Shown here: positions 1 to 12,548 of the stretch, piece by piece
How the letters are laid out: the number at the start of each line of letters is the position of its first letter
Position numbering within the stretch: position 1 is the first letter of the stretch
Assembly: GCA_964304625.1 (NCBI GenBank)
Contig: OZ199840.1
Location: 2,046,001 to 2,110,000 of the forward strand
DNA length: 64,000 nucleotides
Source of the DNA: Kudoa neothunni
Taxonomy: Eukaryota; Cnidaria
Direction: 5' to 3'
The notes under the pieces: generated by a model
Seen by the model: only the letters and a program-made list of their open reading frames with translations
What the model was told of the DNA's origin: nothing
The model's database searches: none
Made by a program: the position numbers and the translations under genes

Positions 1-979
1 CCGTATTTCCCAACTAAAAATTCTCTTCGAAAAGCTTGGAGAACATGAAACTTGCAAATTATTGAAGAAGCAGGTGGAAAAATCTCCCTAAGGCATCTTC
101 ACAGGTTATGATCTTCGTCTGTGACAATTGATGAGATTCTTGATGTTAACCAAAGCGCAACATCGATTATCTCATTTAATAACCATTTTATTGCTGGCTC
201 TGTCTCTTTATAAAGAATGCAACCACTTGTTATATGTGTTTGACCAAATGAATCTTTCGCTGCAGTTAAGTAAAAGGATGCTCTAAAAATATATATTTTA
301 ACTAAGAAGAGAATTAATGTTACCTTGAATCAAGTAGTTTGTAGGTTGCATCCATGAACATTATTTCTGGATAATATTCAAACACCCTTCTCATTTGTTC
401 GTCCACGAAAAAAATTCCAGTTACCATATTTTGGGAAGATAGAATTCTTACTCTGCAATTATAGTTTTTTTGTAGCAAATTTACAACCGAATCGGCATCG
501 TGTAGCTTGCTCGACATAAGTTCCTTAACATTGTGAAGAGGTTTCCAAGACACATTTTTTCCAGTTTCTTGATTTATTTTGGATTGCATTAATTTTTTGT
601 TTGCACCCAGTGATATCAATTCGGCAATATATGTGTCCGAAAGGTCTATCTTCCGTTGGTTTGGTAAATTCGAATAGAGGGCAGTGTCAACTGTACGATT
701 ATGAACCAAATTCATTGATCTTACTTCCAAGTAATTTCCATCTCCACTTGCTTCTAATGTAATGCTGAGTGGACAATTGGTTTTCATCGATGATTTATTC
801 CTTTCTTCTTTGCCAACACATTTGTAGCTCACACCAAAAAAACAAACATAACGAATTTCATAATATATTAGTTGAGCGTTAAAAATTTTTCTTGAATCGC
901 GTATTTTTAGATTGCAGAAATTTGCTTGTTCGTATGCTCTTATTTTGGTTTGTAAACTTACAAACGAATGAAAACTCAT
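1..979 (-). CDS. MULE (Mutator-like) transposase gene, 5' part, cut by window edge
   Basis: Minus-strand reading frame starting at 979. The N-terminal part resembles the FAR1-like region of MULE/ZSWIM transposases (a tyrosine-rich segment, then a conserved Cys and an HNR/HNH-type motif near residue 95). Around residue 210 it reaches FMDATYKL, the typical first-Asp motif of the MULE DDE domain. A 41-base GT-AG intron (283-323) fits here: splicing continues the domain with DSFGQTHITSGCILYKETEP and then TDED and a CKFHVLQAFRRE motif, all typical of the family. There is one in-frame TGA near position 100. The rest lies outside the window. It could be a decaying transposon or a domesticated ZSWIM-like gene; the intron matches the host style. 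The family call is firm, its activity is not. Confidence 0.7.
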
Positions 980-1174
980 ACCAATTAAAAAAAGGAGCGC
1001 CTTTTGTTTCCATTATGTTGAATTGCGCGTGTGGACAAACTTATCCTTAACCCTTTCGTGCCCAAATTTTTAGAGTTGTAAAAATTATGTTTAATTAAGA
1101 TTTCTTTTTTAATTCATAAAATAAAATTTTGAATCCAAATTAAATGTTTAAATATTATTTTTTAACATTTTTCA

Positions 1175-1209
1175 TCGTGGTCACCAGAATGACCATTGGG
1201 CACTTGCGC
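1175..1209 (+). repeat. piggyBac A subterminal repeat, left copy
   Basis: The motif GGTCACCAGAATGACCATTG followed by GGCAC lies about 130 bases inside the left end. It reappears inverted at 2981-3013 and again, in the same inverted orientation, at 3326-3355. Confidence 0.6.
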
Positions 1210-1384
1210 AAAAAAAAATTTCCATCATATCCACTTCGAGTTTTAAAAGTACAACATAAATTTATCTGTTGTGATAAAAATAGAAACAATTTCTCTGTTT
1301 AACAATACAACACGGTATTCCACATTTAATGCAGCTGAATTGTGTTCTTTTTTTTACACAATCTGCACCTTTCTTTGGTATCCA

Positions 1385-2948
1385 CTATTTCAGGATAGTG
1401 GCCGAGATATTATCAAATCTTATCGACTCTGGTAGGGGTTTCGATTGTTTTTTATGCGAATGATCAACAGCCACAACTTTAAAATCATCCAATGAATGAC
1501 GTCCACGCTTTTTTGCTATATTGGATTTTTTGATGTGAATTAAACTTTCACTTATAGACCGAGTAAACGACAAAAGGTCCATTACTTTGTTGATATCATC
1601 ATTGACCTTCGTATATCGCCTATATAATAACCAAGCATTGGTTATGACGGTATTGAGTCCCCAAAAGAATATTCGCATAAAAACTTTCGGCATTTGTGGT
1701 TTAACTTGTACAGTGCCATCAACATGTCCGACAAGTCAACTCCATCCATGTTTTTATTATATTCTGAAACTACACTGGGATAATCAATATTTGTGGTCTT
1801 TTTAGCTCTTCTATCGCATCTTTTAATCACACCAAGGGGTTGGGATGAAGAATGAGTAGAAGAAAGCTTAACAACGGAACTGTCACACCATTGAGTTAAC
1901 ACTATTCCATTTTTGGTATCCTGAAAGCTTTCGTAAGAGCCGCGACCTTACTTGATGAATTGTTTTATCGGGGTTAATGGATAATGTTTAATTCTGTTTC
2001 TTCTTATGGTTCCAACAGAATAGATGTTCCGCTTCTTTAACAGTTGCTGTAGTGGGGTAGAGGTGAAATAATTATCAAAATACAAAAAGAAGGTTCTTGA
2101 AGTTGGCAACGTTTCGCACAATTTTACTACAAAATCACCCAAAGTTTGACCACAAGTTTGTGAAACTGCTGGTGGTTTTCCCTCATACAAGATAAAATCA
2201 TAGAATAAGCCACTGATTCCACACCGAGCAAACACTTTAAACCCCCATTTTGTTGGTTTAATAGGAAGGTACTGTTTGGCTTTGCATCTTCCTTTGAAGG
2301 GAATCATTTGCTCAGCGATTGAATTGCAGATTTCTGGTTTTATATTTTAAAACGCGGATCGTAGATGCTCTAAAAAAGGTCGTATTTTAGAAAAACGATC
2401 ATAATTTTCCGAGTTTTGGTCTTTAATGATATCTTCATTATTTGAAAAATGAATAAATTTTGAAGTTTTTTTTATCAAATCGATTTCTAGAGAAAACGTT
2501 TGATACGTGTAGAAAATCTAACGATGTGATCCAATATAAGCGATAACGAGGCATTCTAACAATACCCATCAAAATGAGGACCCTAGATACTTTTCAATTT
2601 CTTTAACATCTGTAACAAAATTTACTCCACATTGAGTTGCATAAATGTTTGTTTCATTTGTTATTATTTGAATTAATGATTCGTCCAAGATGAATCTAAA
2701 ATAATAACATCGTCCGGCATATCAAGCCAAGGAACTTTGTTACTCCATTTGTATTCTACATCATCATTTTCAGAGTCAGTGTCATCGGACGTAGAAGCAC
2801 AGAAATCATCATCTTTTAATTGACATAATTTTTCCATTTCATCATCAGAAACCGTGTCAGGTTCTAACAGATCGGCATCTGGAAGAATAACTACTTCTGA
2901 CATTGATTCACCATTATTTAGTTTATTATAATTAACGTCGTGATCCAT
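1385..2948 (-). pseudogene. piggyBac transposase (DDE_Tnp_1_7), broken
   Basis: The minus-strand pieces read in order: an acidic N-terminus from the ATG at 2948; a segment with GIVRMPRYRLYW and NRFD; SIAEQMIPFKGR; GFKVFARCGISGLFYDF; YFDNYFTS; NMDGVDLSDM; and the C-terminal FMRIFFWGLNTVITNAW. Their order and spacing match piggyBac/PGBD transposases. Several frameshifts and stops lie between about 1640 and 2670. The usual DEQM motif of the first catalytic Asp reads AEQM (Asp to Ala), while the second (FDN) and third (DGVD) Asp motifs remain. The copy is therefore dead both by reading frame and by active site. Confidence 0.85.
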
Positions 2949-2980
2949 CTTTGTTCAAACTTGGCGCAAAAAAGTTTTAG

Positions 2981-3013
2981 CGTATGTGCCCAAAGGCTAT
3001 CCTAGTGACCATG
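2981..3013 (-). repeat. piggyBac A subterminal repeat, right inner copy
   Basis: The reverse complement reads GGTCACTAGGATAGCCTTTG then GGCAC, matching the left copy at 1175-1209. It sits just upstream of the transposase start codon (2948 on the minus strand), so it could also hold promoter or transposase-binding sites. Confidence 0.6.
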
Positions 3014-3325
3014 TATTGTTTTCACCATGATTTTTTAAAGTTATATAAACTAATTCTAAACGTTAATAAAACTATAGTTTAGGTTGTTATCTACAACCAA
3101 AAATTTTTGTGTTATATTTTATTGAAAAAGTATTAGTTAATCAATGAAACAATATAATGACTTTTTGGAACCAAAATGGCTGAAAGTTTCCTGCTATAAA
3201 ATTTTTTTCAAAATCGTCTAAAATATTCTTATAATTAGTATTAAAAAGGATTGAACGCCTTCAAGAAAAACCAATTTTATGTACATATTTTCCATAACAA
3301 AGCTTCCATATAGAGAATATACATG

Positions 3326-3355
3326 AGATCACTAGGATAGCCTTTGCGCACGAAA
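3326..3355 (-). repeat. piggyBac A subterminal repeat, at the right tip
   Basis: A third copy of the GATCACTAGGATAGCCTTTG motif, directly joined to the right terminal repeat (GCGCACGAAACGGTTAA). The left tip has only one copy, so the two ends are asymmetric, as in other piggyBac elements. Confidence 0.55.
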
Positions 3356-3362
3356 CGGTTAA

Positions 3363-4173
3363 GTTCATTCTCTCTCTATAAATATTTGCATTCGGTATGT
3401 TTTAGGTAATTATTTTAATTTGGCGAGTTATTCGTTGTAGTTTAATCAATATATCTAAGAAAAACAATTTAAATAGAAAACCCAAAACTTGATGCTTTCA
3501 AATAGGTTAGCATAAAAAAATTATAACAATTGAGACTTTGAAGATAAAACTGTTGGTTGTATACTCAATATATAATTAAAACTAGGACCAGTCAAAGTTT
3601 AAGATAGCTTTAATATTCCACATTGAATTTATTATGAAAATCATCATATAAGTATAAAACGATTAATTTTTACAAGGATTCTGTAATATTCACAACTTTG
3701 CTCAATTCAACACATAGTATGCTGAACGCGTTTGAAAATCACACGTAAACTACAGCTAACGCAAACGGCTCGTGGTACGGAGGTCGTATCATGTAAACTA
3801 GTTTTACTACAGTATAAGGCATTTCCAATAGATAAAAATATTCGGATGGCTATTAATTCAATTTATAAAAGCATTATTAGGTAAATTACAAATGTATACT
3901 ATCACCGAGCGCTCAAATGCACCACTAATTTTTATTGAAAAGTTGACCAAAATTTATTTTTCAGGAAATAAAAAATTGCTTTAAACATTAGTGAAATCAG
4001 TTTTGTAATATCTTAATCATTCTAGGAGATATTCGTTACCGTAAGAATAGCCAGTGCCTTTTTTCTACCATAGATGAGAAGACTTGTTTCAAAAGATAAT
4101 ACAAACCCCCAAGAATTTTATTGAATAAATTTTGTGGAAGATAAATAAAATAAATGAAAATGGTCAATGTTTT
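3363..4173. other. AT-rich intergenic DNA
   Basis: No open frame, RNA gene or repeat could be supported here beyond short low-complexity A/T runs. Confidence 0.5.
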
Positions 4174-4179
4174 TTAAAA

Positions 4180-4520
4180 ATATCCCGCAATAAAAATCAA
4201 AATGTTCTTTAGAACGTTATAATTGACCATGTCGAAGAAAGTTCCATGTGCACCGAGTCTATGATATGGGCCGACTGTTGGGTTAGACAATAATATTTTG
4301 GAATACTTCGGCAGAGTTATCCTTAAAGGGCTGTCTGTTACAAATGAGGCAGTCCATACAGAATGGATTGAGTCTATTTGGAGTGCTTTTACATTGAAGT
4401 ATGAAAAGTTCAAAAAATCCAAAGAGCTTTCTCAAATACATATCAGCCTATTTTTAGGATCAATTACTCTAGAGAAGAATTTAGCAATCTTTTTAGATAT
4501 TTATTTGCTTTATGCATAAA
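4180..4520 (+). pseudogene. Merlin/ISXO2-type transposase, C-terminal relic
   Basis: The plus-strand frame contains VTNEAVHTEWIESIWSAF, matching the family's conserved C-terminal pattern (V-x-P-x-x-G-x-H-T-x-x-I-E-S-x-W) that carries the last catalytic Glu. It is followed by the basic KYEKFKK stretch. No upstream catalytic motifs survive, so this is an old fragment. The call rests on one motif and on the presence of clearer copies elsewhere in the window. Confidence 0.5.
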
Positions 4521-6875
4521 ATTAAAAAATTTCCGGACTTTTGCCAAGCTCATTTTATATGAACCTCAACGTGGTGTATGTATACCGTGGTTTAGGTCAT
4601 TACAACGCCTTCTTATCTGTTAAGTGTTCACTCATTAGCAGGGCTGCCAGTAGGGTTTAAAAAACCAAAGATTGAGAAAAACGCTAGTTCAAGGTAAAAA
4701 AATTAATGGAATCGTATCTATTAAAGTTTTTAACCTTCTTTAGATTGTATAATTACGTTCTCAGATATTAACTTCAAATTCATCGTCGTATTATTGCAAT
4801 TTTTTGGCGGGAAAATTCACTCATCCTTAATGTCTAATACAGATCAATATACTCACAATTAATTACTTCATATCTCAAGATATATTTTGAAATAACATTT
4901 AAATTTTCTAATTAAGCGCGACAATGTTTACTGAGTAATTATGTAATCGTGTCACATTAGACAATCTAATGTGCTGCCATTCCTTATCGTAGATGTATAC
5001 ACCCTGCATGATATAATTTGAGTAGGGTACGTTATTAAAAATATAAATGTTAATTCTGCGAATAAAAAAAGTTGTGTTATTATTCAATGTTTACAGATTT
5101 TTAGTAAAAACCCATGATTTTGTAAAAAATGAAACAAACACGAAAGAATCCATGGTGACCTTAAAAAACCCAAGCCCAGACAGTCCTGCTCATTAGCAGC
5201 AGAACGATAAGACTCTGTCGCGTATTAAGCCGTAATAATTGGTTCATATATGAGGGGTTAGAGTTTTTAATTATTTCAACACATCATTTATTGCCTTTAA
5301 AATTCACTTAACAAGATTTATTTGAAACGACGAAACAAACTATCATGTGCAAAAGTGCAATTAATTATTTTCGTTTTGATTACATGTTCTGTTGATCATT
5401 ATAATTAGCTATTACAATATTATGTGAAAATATTTATTTCTATTTCCTCATCACATACTTTTTATTAATCATAGAAGTCAAAATCATTGTTAGCTTATTC
5501 CAGGAGTAACCAAAATTTTTGAGCAGCGGGCCGGCCGCATGTTAAATTTTCGTAAGGGTTGAAAGCAGGATTAAAAAATTGTCATATTGGTTATATGTTT
5601 GGTTATAATTAAGGAGTATGATTTTTCCAGAAAATCAATTTAATAGTTTATTATTTTAATCATACAGGGAGTAATCATTGAATATTAATCCCTTTGGGAC
5701 GTAAATAATTACGAATAAGACAGCACTTACGTTAAATTCGTGCTCTTTATGAATGGATGCGCAATAAAATCAATTTTTAAGAGCGTTTTTTCTAATGTTT
5801 GGTGGATAAAATGCGTAATTTTTGGTTTTAGAATATTCCGTTTTATTTTTTAATAAATAATGGACAACTGAATTAAAATTTGTTTGATTCTAAAGTAACG
5901 AGAGGTTTTTAAAAATAAGGATAGTTTTCGTAACGTTTTGAAAACATCATCTGTTGCAAATTTTTGTTCACTTTGCTCGTATACTTTTACCTCTGCAATG
6001 GTTCCGACTCAATTGTTTAAGGGTGAATAGTTTCGCTATTCACACTGACAGGTATGACGCACACTTCCTCATTGTAATAGTTTTGAGTAGATTATTGATT
6101 TGAATCATTAGTTATTCCATCTACAGTTTAGGATTTTGTTATTTCGAAGAACATTCAATTCCAGCCTTTAATCATATCTGTAGATATAGTGGTAGTCTTT
6201 ACATGAAAACATACGCGTTTTAAATAAATTCTTCATTGGATCCTATATACTAACTAAGTGTACGTCATATTTTTAAATTAGTTGTTCCTAAATAATCTAA
6301 TTTTTTTCGTTTTAATAATTTAAATGGCCCACATTTCTATATTTTTAGATCGAAAATAATATAACCATACATTAACATGCCGATCAGTGTTGTGTTCATA
6401 GTAAGCATAATATTCTCGTAAATGTCTATGATTTTATAGGGTTTAGCCAGAATTCCATTTAAGGTAGAAATGCCTTATTTTAATAATTTTAGTTTGTTTA
6501 CGGTGAAAACTGTCATAGAATTCTATTCTTTGTTCTGCAATGTTTTCCATTTATGTAGTTTCTCTTCAGGCATAATTTAAAATTACGAATTAGCAATAAC
6601 TCACTGTACTCAAGTTGTGTAGATGCGAATAAATTATACTTTTTATGAGTTTAAATTTTTTTTTTATTTATTAATCATCATTTGGATATAAGTATATCAT
6701 TTTATAAAATATTTTATGACGCTAACAAACTTCTAACCAGTGGTAATTATTACTTCACCATTAGAAATTTCTATTATCGAATCAATTAAAATCAACGTGA
6801 ATAAAAATCAGAATTAATCAATTCTTATCATTTAGCTTATAAGCTTCAAAAGTTAAGAATTTTGAACCTTTAGAA
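4521..6875. other. AT-rich intergenic DNA with possible hAT end debris
   Basis: No coding frame was found. A GC-rich island near 5500-5540 (CAGGAGTAACC, then GCGGGCCGGCCGCAT) looks like a hAT-type end. A partner-like end, CCGGCCGTACTTTCTAGGTG then CCCCTG, occurs at 9503-9528. The flanking 8-mers do not match, so this pairing is only a suggestion. Confidence 0.3.
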
Positions 6876-9234
6876 CAGGAGTTCTCAATTGTTTTTTCAA
6901 ATTTACCCCCTTAAATTGGAGGCCGAATTCATGTTAACCTTAAGGTTTTATACTTGTTTAGCTATGACAGAGGCTATTTGAGGGGTAAATTTTGGTCCTA
7001 AAAGACATGTACGCTTACATATGACAATTTTTAATCCCGTCAACTCTTACAAGTTGTATATAAAATTTATTTATAGTATTTTTCTAAATTAAATTATTTT
7101 GAGCCCAATTTTTCGTCCTTAGGGGCGACACATAATTTAAAGTGGTAAAATTAATGACTCTTAAATATTACAACTGTGACTCGATATTGCGTAATTTAAC
7201 TTTATTAGAATTATGTGCCTTAATTCACTGAACAAAACATAATATTCATATTAAGTATGCCTATATGGATAATTATTCAAAAAACAAAAATTTTGAACGA
7301 GCGGATATCAAAAAAAATAGGAAAAACCTCGTGTCTCGCTAGTCTCGCTATTGCGTAACTCATTTTTTTGATTTTAATTCGTTTAATCTGATGGATGCAT
7401 TATAAAAAGCATTTTAAATTATCAAATAACCAAAGGGAATATAATAAAAATAATTGATTACCATAATTTTTTAGGTTTATACGAGGTGCTAATGATATTA
7501 CTGTGAAACGTTTCGGTTAACCAAATTATATTACCTTCAATATTGTTGGATAATTTAAAACAGGTTATTTAAATCTTTTTAGAAGATTTTCTAAACAAGA
7601 CGAAATCATAGATTCGAACATTTCAAAATCTGGAAAAATATAAAAACTCGGAAAATATAACGATATTAAAATAATTTTTACAATTTTTTTTTTAATGATC
7701 GTAAGATCTTGACTTATTTCCCCAAATACTTGAGTTGAAGATTTTATCTGAAACGAGGGTTAGTTTTATAATTGCAGAAGGCATTACAATCAGAAAAACT
7801 CAAATTGCACGGAGAAAGAAAGCGCTGATTTTGAATATATTTATTTATCGATGAGAAATATTCTCGAGTTTTTGTCGAGATTCCATCTGGAACACACGTT
7901 AAATTTGGATGTGACGGCTCAATTTTATGAATACACGGATATAGCGTACGTCCACTATTAAAAAATAGCACATTGTAAGCTTGTAGAACAATTCAAAAGC
8001 ATGTTACTATGTTTATCACTGTTAAAATGATCGAAGAAAAATTGTAATTACACATAATAAAAAAAGTTAAGAAAAATTGTTATTTTAGGGGAATTAAAGA
8101 GCATTTTGTTTAATGACATTCGCAAATGAATGTGCGATTATCTTGATCCATATTTTATCGGATCCTCAAAGATATGAACCAGAGATTCATCGTAGAAAAC
8201 GTTAAAGTTTAAAATTTCTTAGAACATTGTTCATATCGTCCTTGATCGATTGATTATTTCGAAAATTACCAGCTCCTATTCTATGAAAAATGCTGTTTGT
8301 GTGGTGCGACAAATTAATCTGGGAATAATTCATCGCCTAACACCCAACTAGAGAAAAATATTAAGCATAAATGTGTTATTCGGTGAGAAGGACTCCAAAA
8401 AAAATTTAAGTATATCGTGTTTGATTACTTAATACGTTAAACTTAGCTCAAGGAATGGTTAAGGTTCAAAAATTGGTGTTTTCAATAAATTGTCTATTTT
8501 CAAACCAAAATAATTGATTTTTTTCATTTTTTTAATGAAAAATTAATAAGATAAACTTTAAAATAATTTAATGAAGAAATAACATTATAAAGTAATTAAA
8601 AGAAAAATTTTAATATTCATATGTGTAGATAATAATGAGTAATGATATTATTTTGTTGGGTGAAAATTAATTTATACATTTAGATTAAGATGATCAAAGT
8701 GTATTTACTTGTTATAGTGAAGATCCTGATCTCATACACAACGATGAAAATGTTACAACGTTTCAAGTAAAAAATCTTACAAATCCGCCCAAAAACATAT
8801 GTCAATGCACACCTTAACGAATTATTTTCTGTATACCAAGTTAAGGATGTATCGCGCAAAATTATCAACAAATGAATAAAAAATGATAAAATAATATGAG
8901 TAATTTCATGAGAAAAGTTGGATTAGAAGTTATCACGCAATTTCGAGACACGACTATATTTCCCATGCGAATAGCCGTCACTTTAAGTCTGATTATTATT
9001 AGGTTGCATGATTAAAAAGTAAACGGGTCAAATTAGAAAGAGACCGATTATAATTTGAAAAGTAACTGTGAAATATTTAAAACAATTCAGTCAACTTCTA
9101 GGAGAGTTTAATAGTCGTGAATAATATGAATCGTTAGGAATGTTTAAGTAGGTGGCAAAACCGTGTAGTGTACAAAAAGATTTTCCCTATCGAATTTTGA
9201 TTCCACACAATTTGGCCGGGGTTGAGAACCCCTG
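6876..9234. mobile_element. Decayed hAT-like element (ends only)
   Basis: The left tip is CAGGAGTTCTCAATTG at 6876. The right tip, read on the minus strand from 9234, is CAGGGGTTCTCAACCCC, a typical hAT inverted repeat. The flanking 8-mers (CTTTAGAA and TTTAAGAC) are similar but not identical, so the target duplication has decayed or the pairing is chance. No transposase domain is recognisable inside. Another inverted-repeat element (7327-8954) sits within it. Confidence 0.45.
7327..8954. mobile_element. Inverted-repeat element with TATTGCGTAAC-type ends
   Basis: Left end: CCTCGTGTCTCG ... CTATTGCGTAACTC at 7327-7361. Right end, reverse complemented from 8929-8954: GTCGTGTCTCGAAATTGCGTG. A further left-like motif (ACTCGATATTGCGTAATTT) lies at 7179-7197. 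The same motif family recurs at 28.1-28.5 kb. No recognisable transposase was found inside. Confidence 0.4.
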
Positions 9235-9952
9235 TTTAAGACGAATGGAAAACAAAAAAATCATGAAAACATGTATATTATCGATTCGGTTATTTCACAT
9301 TCGGAATTTTGCAATGGTAATGCGTCGATTGTCTCTCACTTTAATTAGATTTAAATAACAACATCACGAGCAACCAAATAAGAAAGATGAGTTTATATTA
9401 ACACTCATCTACTAAATTAATTTAAATCAATCATAGAAAAACCTCCGACAAACTTTAAAACACGAATGCACACGCGCATATGTATTTTAAAGGAGGACAC
9501 CGCCGGCCGTACTTTCTAGGTGCCCCTGACTAATTAAATCTCACCACCCCCGAAGATTATATCTAAATTTAGTCATTTTGAGTACGCCCAAAATCACTAC
9601 AACAGATTAATTCGAAACTTTTAATAATTTTAAGGTGCGTCTGGATATTTATATCTAGAATTCCTCCGCTTCTGGCCCATTACTAATGTGTACAATCAAT
9701 TTTTCATTATTTATCAATTAATCACACGTCTGATCATCTACTTAAACTTGCGATGGATAACAAAAATGAGAACATTGAAATATATTTGTTTGACCATATT
9801 TACACAGCGTACATTTCACTGGAAATTAACCAGCCACCAGCAACCAATAATTAGCATAGGGTACTGTACATGCGTACGCAGCCACACACAGTAGGTAAGC
9901 TAGAACAACAAACACCGTGCAGTGGCAGATTGAACATTATTCCGACTATGAG
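9235..9952. other. Upstream region of BRE1, no gene seen
   Basis: This region separates the hAT-like end from BRE1. The BRE1 frame stays open upstream of its first ATG to about 9917, so a short upstream exon or leader may exist; AGTAG|GTAAGC at 9895 is a possible donor. No promoter element can be named with confidence. Confidence 0.35.
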
Positions 9953-12548
9953 ATGAAGCGCAAACTATCGGTTCTCTCGGAGGAATTCTGCAAGGCTAAA
10001 AAGCTACCCATTCTGGACATGCCCGACCTTTCCAACATTACAACCAAGGTGGGTGGCAGTTATGGTTGTTGTATTGTGACTGAGAATGTGAACCAATGTT
10101 TAGGCTGATCTGAGTTTGAGCTGTCTCAAAGAGCAGAATAAGAATTTGGCAGTCGCTTTGGAGCAGCAAAAATTGAAACAAGCTGAACAGGCCAAGACTA
10201 TAAAAGATTATGAATCTGTCCATTCGAAATTTTCCACAATAGCAATAGAGTTTAAAAATTCATTGATAACAGTAATGTGTTTCGGTTGATTATGGCTGGC
10301 TGATTTGGGGTTGGTTGTTTTAGTTGGTGGAACACTTGAATACTATTCGCAAAGAGTATAACTGTAACGACGAAAATTTCTCCGATCTAAAACGTAAATG
10401 TTAATTTATCACTTTATCCACTGTATACACATGTATACATGTGTATGTCTATACATTTATAACGGATTTATTTGATGTATGTGGTGTGTAGAGATTGACA
10501 GCATATTCACCAATATTGACTCCCACTCGATCGAATCTATCTACACCCAAATAGCTACATTGAAAGAGATGCTGCCTACGTTGCTCAATCAATTGTTTGC
10601 CTCTTTCGTTCAACACAATTCCAATGGTGTTACCGCAACAAATGGTTGTTTCAATGTGGATATGTGCAATTATCAACAACAAATTAAAAACCATGAGAAC
10701 CAAATACAATGTTTAACCGAGAAATATAACAACACCAAGATTGAGCTTAACGAAACACTTCAGGATATGGATATTCTTCGACACAAAATCTACATGATGC
10801 ATGATCGTTATGAGGAAAAGCTCGATAATCTCGACCAAGCCACCAATCAACTGAAGAAAGAAAAGGCCGATTTGGTAGCCAATGCTGTGCATGTTCAAAA
10901 TCAATTAGGTTCGAATTGTGAACCGCCGGCCGTCGAAAATAAGTCCGCTAATGGCTGTAACGATCCTGCGATTTTTAGTGACACAACCGCGACTATCACT
11001 GAACTCAACGATAAATCCAACCAATTGAATCTACTACAATCCAACTATGACCAACTTCAACAAACATACAATGAACTGAATCACACATTTCAAAATCTAC
11101 AAACAACCCATCAACTTCTCTCGGATACACCACTCTCTGAGAACCCTGAACACAAAATGCTACTAATGAAAAATAAGGTTCTGTGCGATGACAACCACCA
11201 AGTTAGAATATTTTTGTGTTCAAAGGATGATCTCGTGTTGTTTTAGTTGCGTGAGTATCTGGAATTTTTCTGGAATATTCTCTCCGAAATCAGGTCTGTT
11301 ATCAAAGACAATGCTGCCAAGTTTCGAGTAACCAATCTGTCAATTATCTAAGCAATCGATTATGTTGATTGTCGTTTGTAGGAGAATATATCCAACCACA
11401 TTGGTTTGATGATTGAAAATATAAAAACACTTGAACTGGAAAGGGATAATCTGCGAAATCAAGGTCTCAAAGATTCGCTACTTAAACAACGTTGCCAAGA
11501 TGAAATCAAACAGCTTAATGAGACCATCTCCGATCTAACCGATATCAATACAACACTTAAGGTTTGTTTTTTGTAGATATCCGATTGTTATCCTACCGAA
11601 TAGAATCAAAATAATTTCTATTCTTCACAACTGAAAAAACAACATTGTGATTTGAATCTGGCAGCGGATAATGACGATGTGGATGATGACGATGTGCTGA
11701 TGGACAAATTCACTCTAGAAGAAGCCAAAACTAATCTTAAACAACAACACCTGTTGATCAAAAAACTACGGGCCGAACAAGAAACGTTTATAGCTGAAAT
11801 GGAAATTACCGCCCAATCCTACGAGGAAACATACGATCAGAATTCAAATCTTTTGGAGAAATTGAAAGAGAAACAAAACTCCAATCTTAGATTGTCATCT
11901 GATCTGTTCAAATGCAATCAGTCGATTCAGTTGTTGAATTCTCGATTGACCAGCTGCGAACAAAATTCACACTATGCCGACATACTTGAGCGACAATCGA
12001 ATGATCTGTGTGAACGACTTAACGATGTTAATTCACTTCGTATCCAACTTGAAAATAACCTCAATTGTGACACCTTCAAAAATAATGATCAGCTTTCCAT
12101 CGATAAACTCAAAGAACAACTCATCGCGAAACAACTCCAAGTTGATGCTAACGAAACTCAACTCAAAAATACCATCTCCAATAATTCCAATCTTAAAATC
12201 GAACTCGAGAATTCAAATAAAACCATCGACAACCTCAAAACCAACCTTGAACAACTACAAAAACAACTCGAAGAGAAAACCCAATCGTTAGATTCGCTCA
12301 CCAGTGCCAAAACTACCTCCTCCATTGATGTCTCCACTGATGCTATACTAAATGAACAGATTCGTATGTATAAATCGAAATTAACGTGTGCTTGCTGTAA
12401 TTCCAATCCGATTAATGCTATTATTTATAAATGTTTCCATTTGTTTTGTCATGACTGCCTACAAGTTCGTTATGACACACGACAACGTAAATGCCCAAAT
12501 TGTAATATGACATTCGGTCTCAACGACTTCCACAGAGTCTACTTCTAG
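9953..12548 (+). CDS. BRE1: E3 ubiquitin ligase BRE1 (RNF20/RNF40 type), 7 exons
   Basis: Known role of the family: with an E2 of the RAD6 type it monoubiquitinates histone H2B in the nucleus. Exons 9953-10048, 10104-10271, 10324-10393, 10492-11201, 11247-11327, 11382-11561 and 11604-12548 join in frame to about 749 residues. Introns are 42-98 bases, all GT-AG. Most of the chain is predicted coiled coil. The AEMEITAQSYEE block matches the segment before the RING of human RNF20. The C-terminus holds a C3HC4 RING starting CACCNS, with KCFHLFCHDC, then YDTRQRKCPNC and FHRVYF, nearly identical to RNF20. It is shorter than human RNF20 (about 975) and divergent outside the last 250 residues. The start at 9953 is the first in-frame ATG; an upstream exon is possible. 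Confidence 0.92.

Larger units (their letters stand above)
1047..3362 (-). mobile_element. piggyBac element A, both ends present
   Basis: The element starts at TTAA 1047-1050 (TTAACCCTTTCGTGCCC) and ends at TTAA 3359-3362, whose reverse complement reads TTAACCGTTTCGTGCGC. These are matching terminal inverted repeats with the TTAA target duplication diagnostic of piggyBac. Length is about 2.3 kb, normal for a full-length copy. The transposase relic lies inside on the minus strand. A second motif of about 30 bases is repeated near the ends (see the repeat entries). Confidence 0.9.

Noticed and set aside
5500-9528. Outer hAT element defined by CAGGAGTAACC and ...CCCCTG with GGCCGG motifs at both ends
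   Set aside because: The tips are only loosely similar and the flanking 8-mers (GCTTATTC and ACTAATTA) do not match; kept only as a remark.
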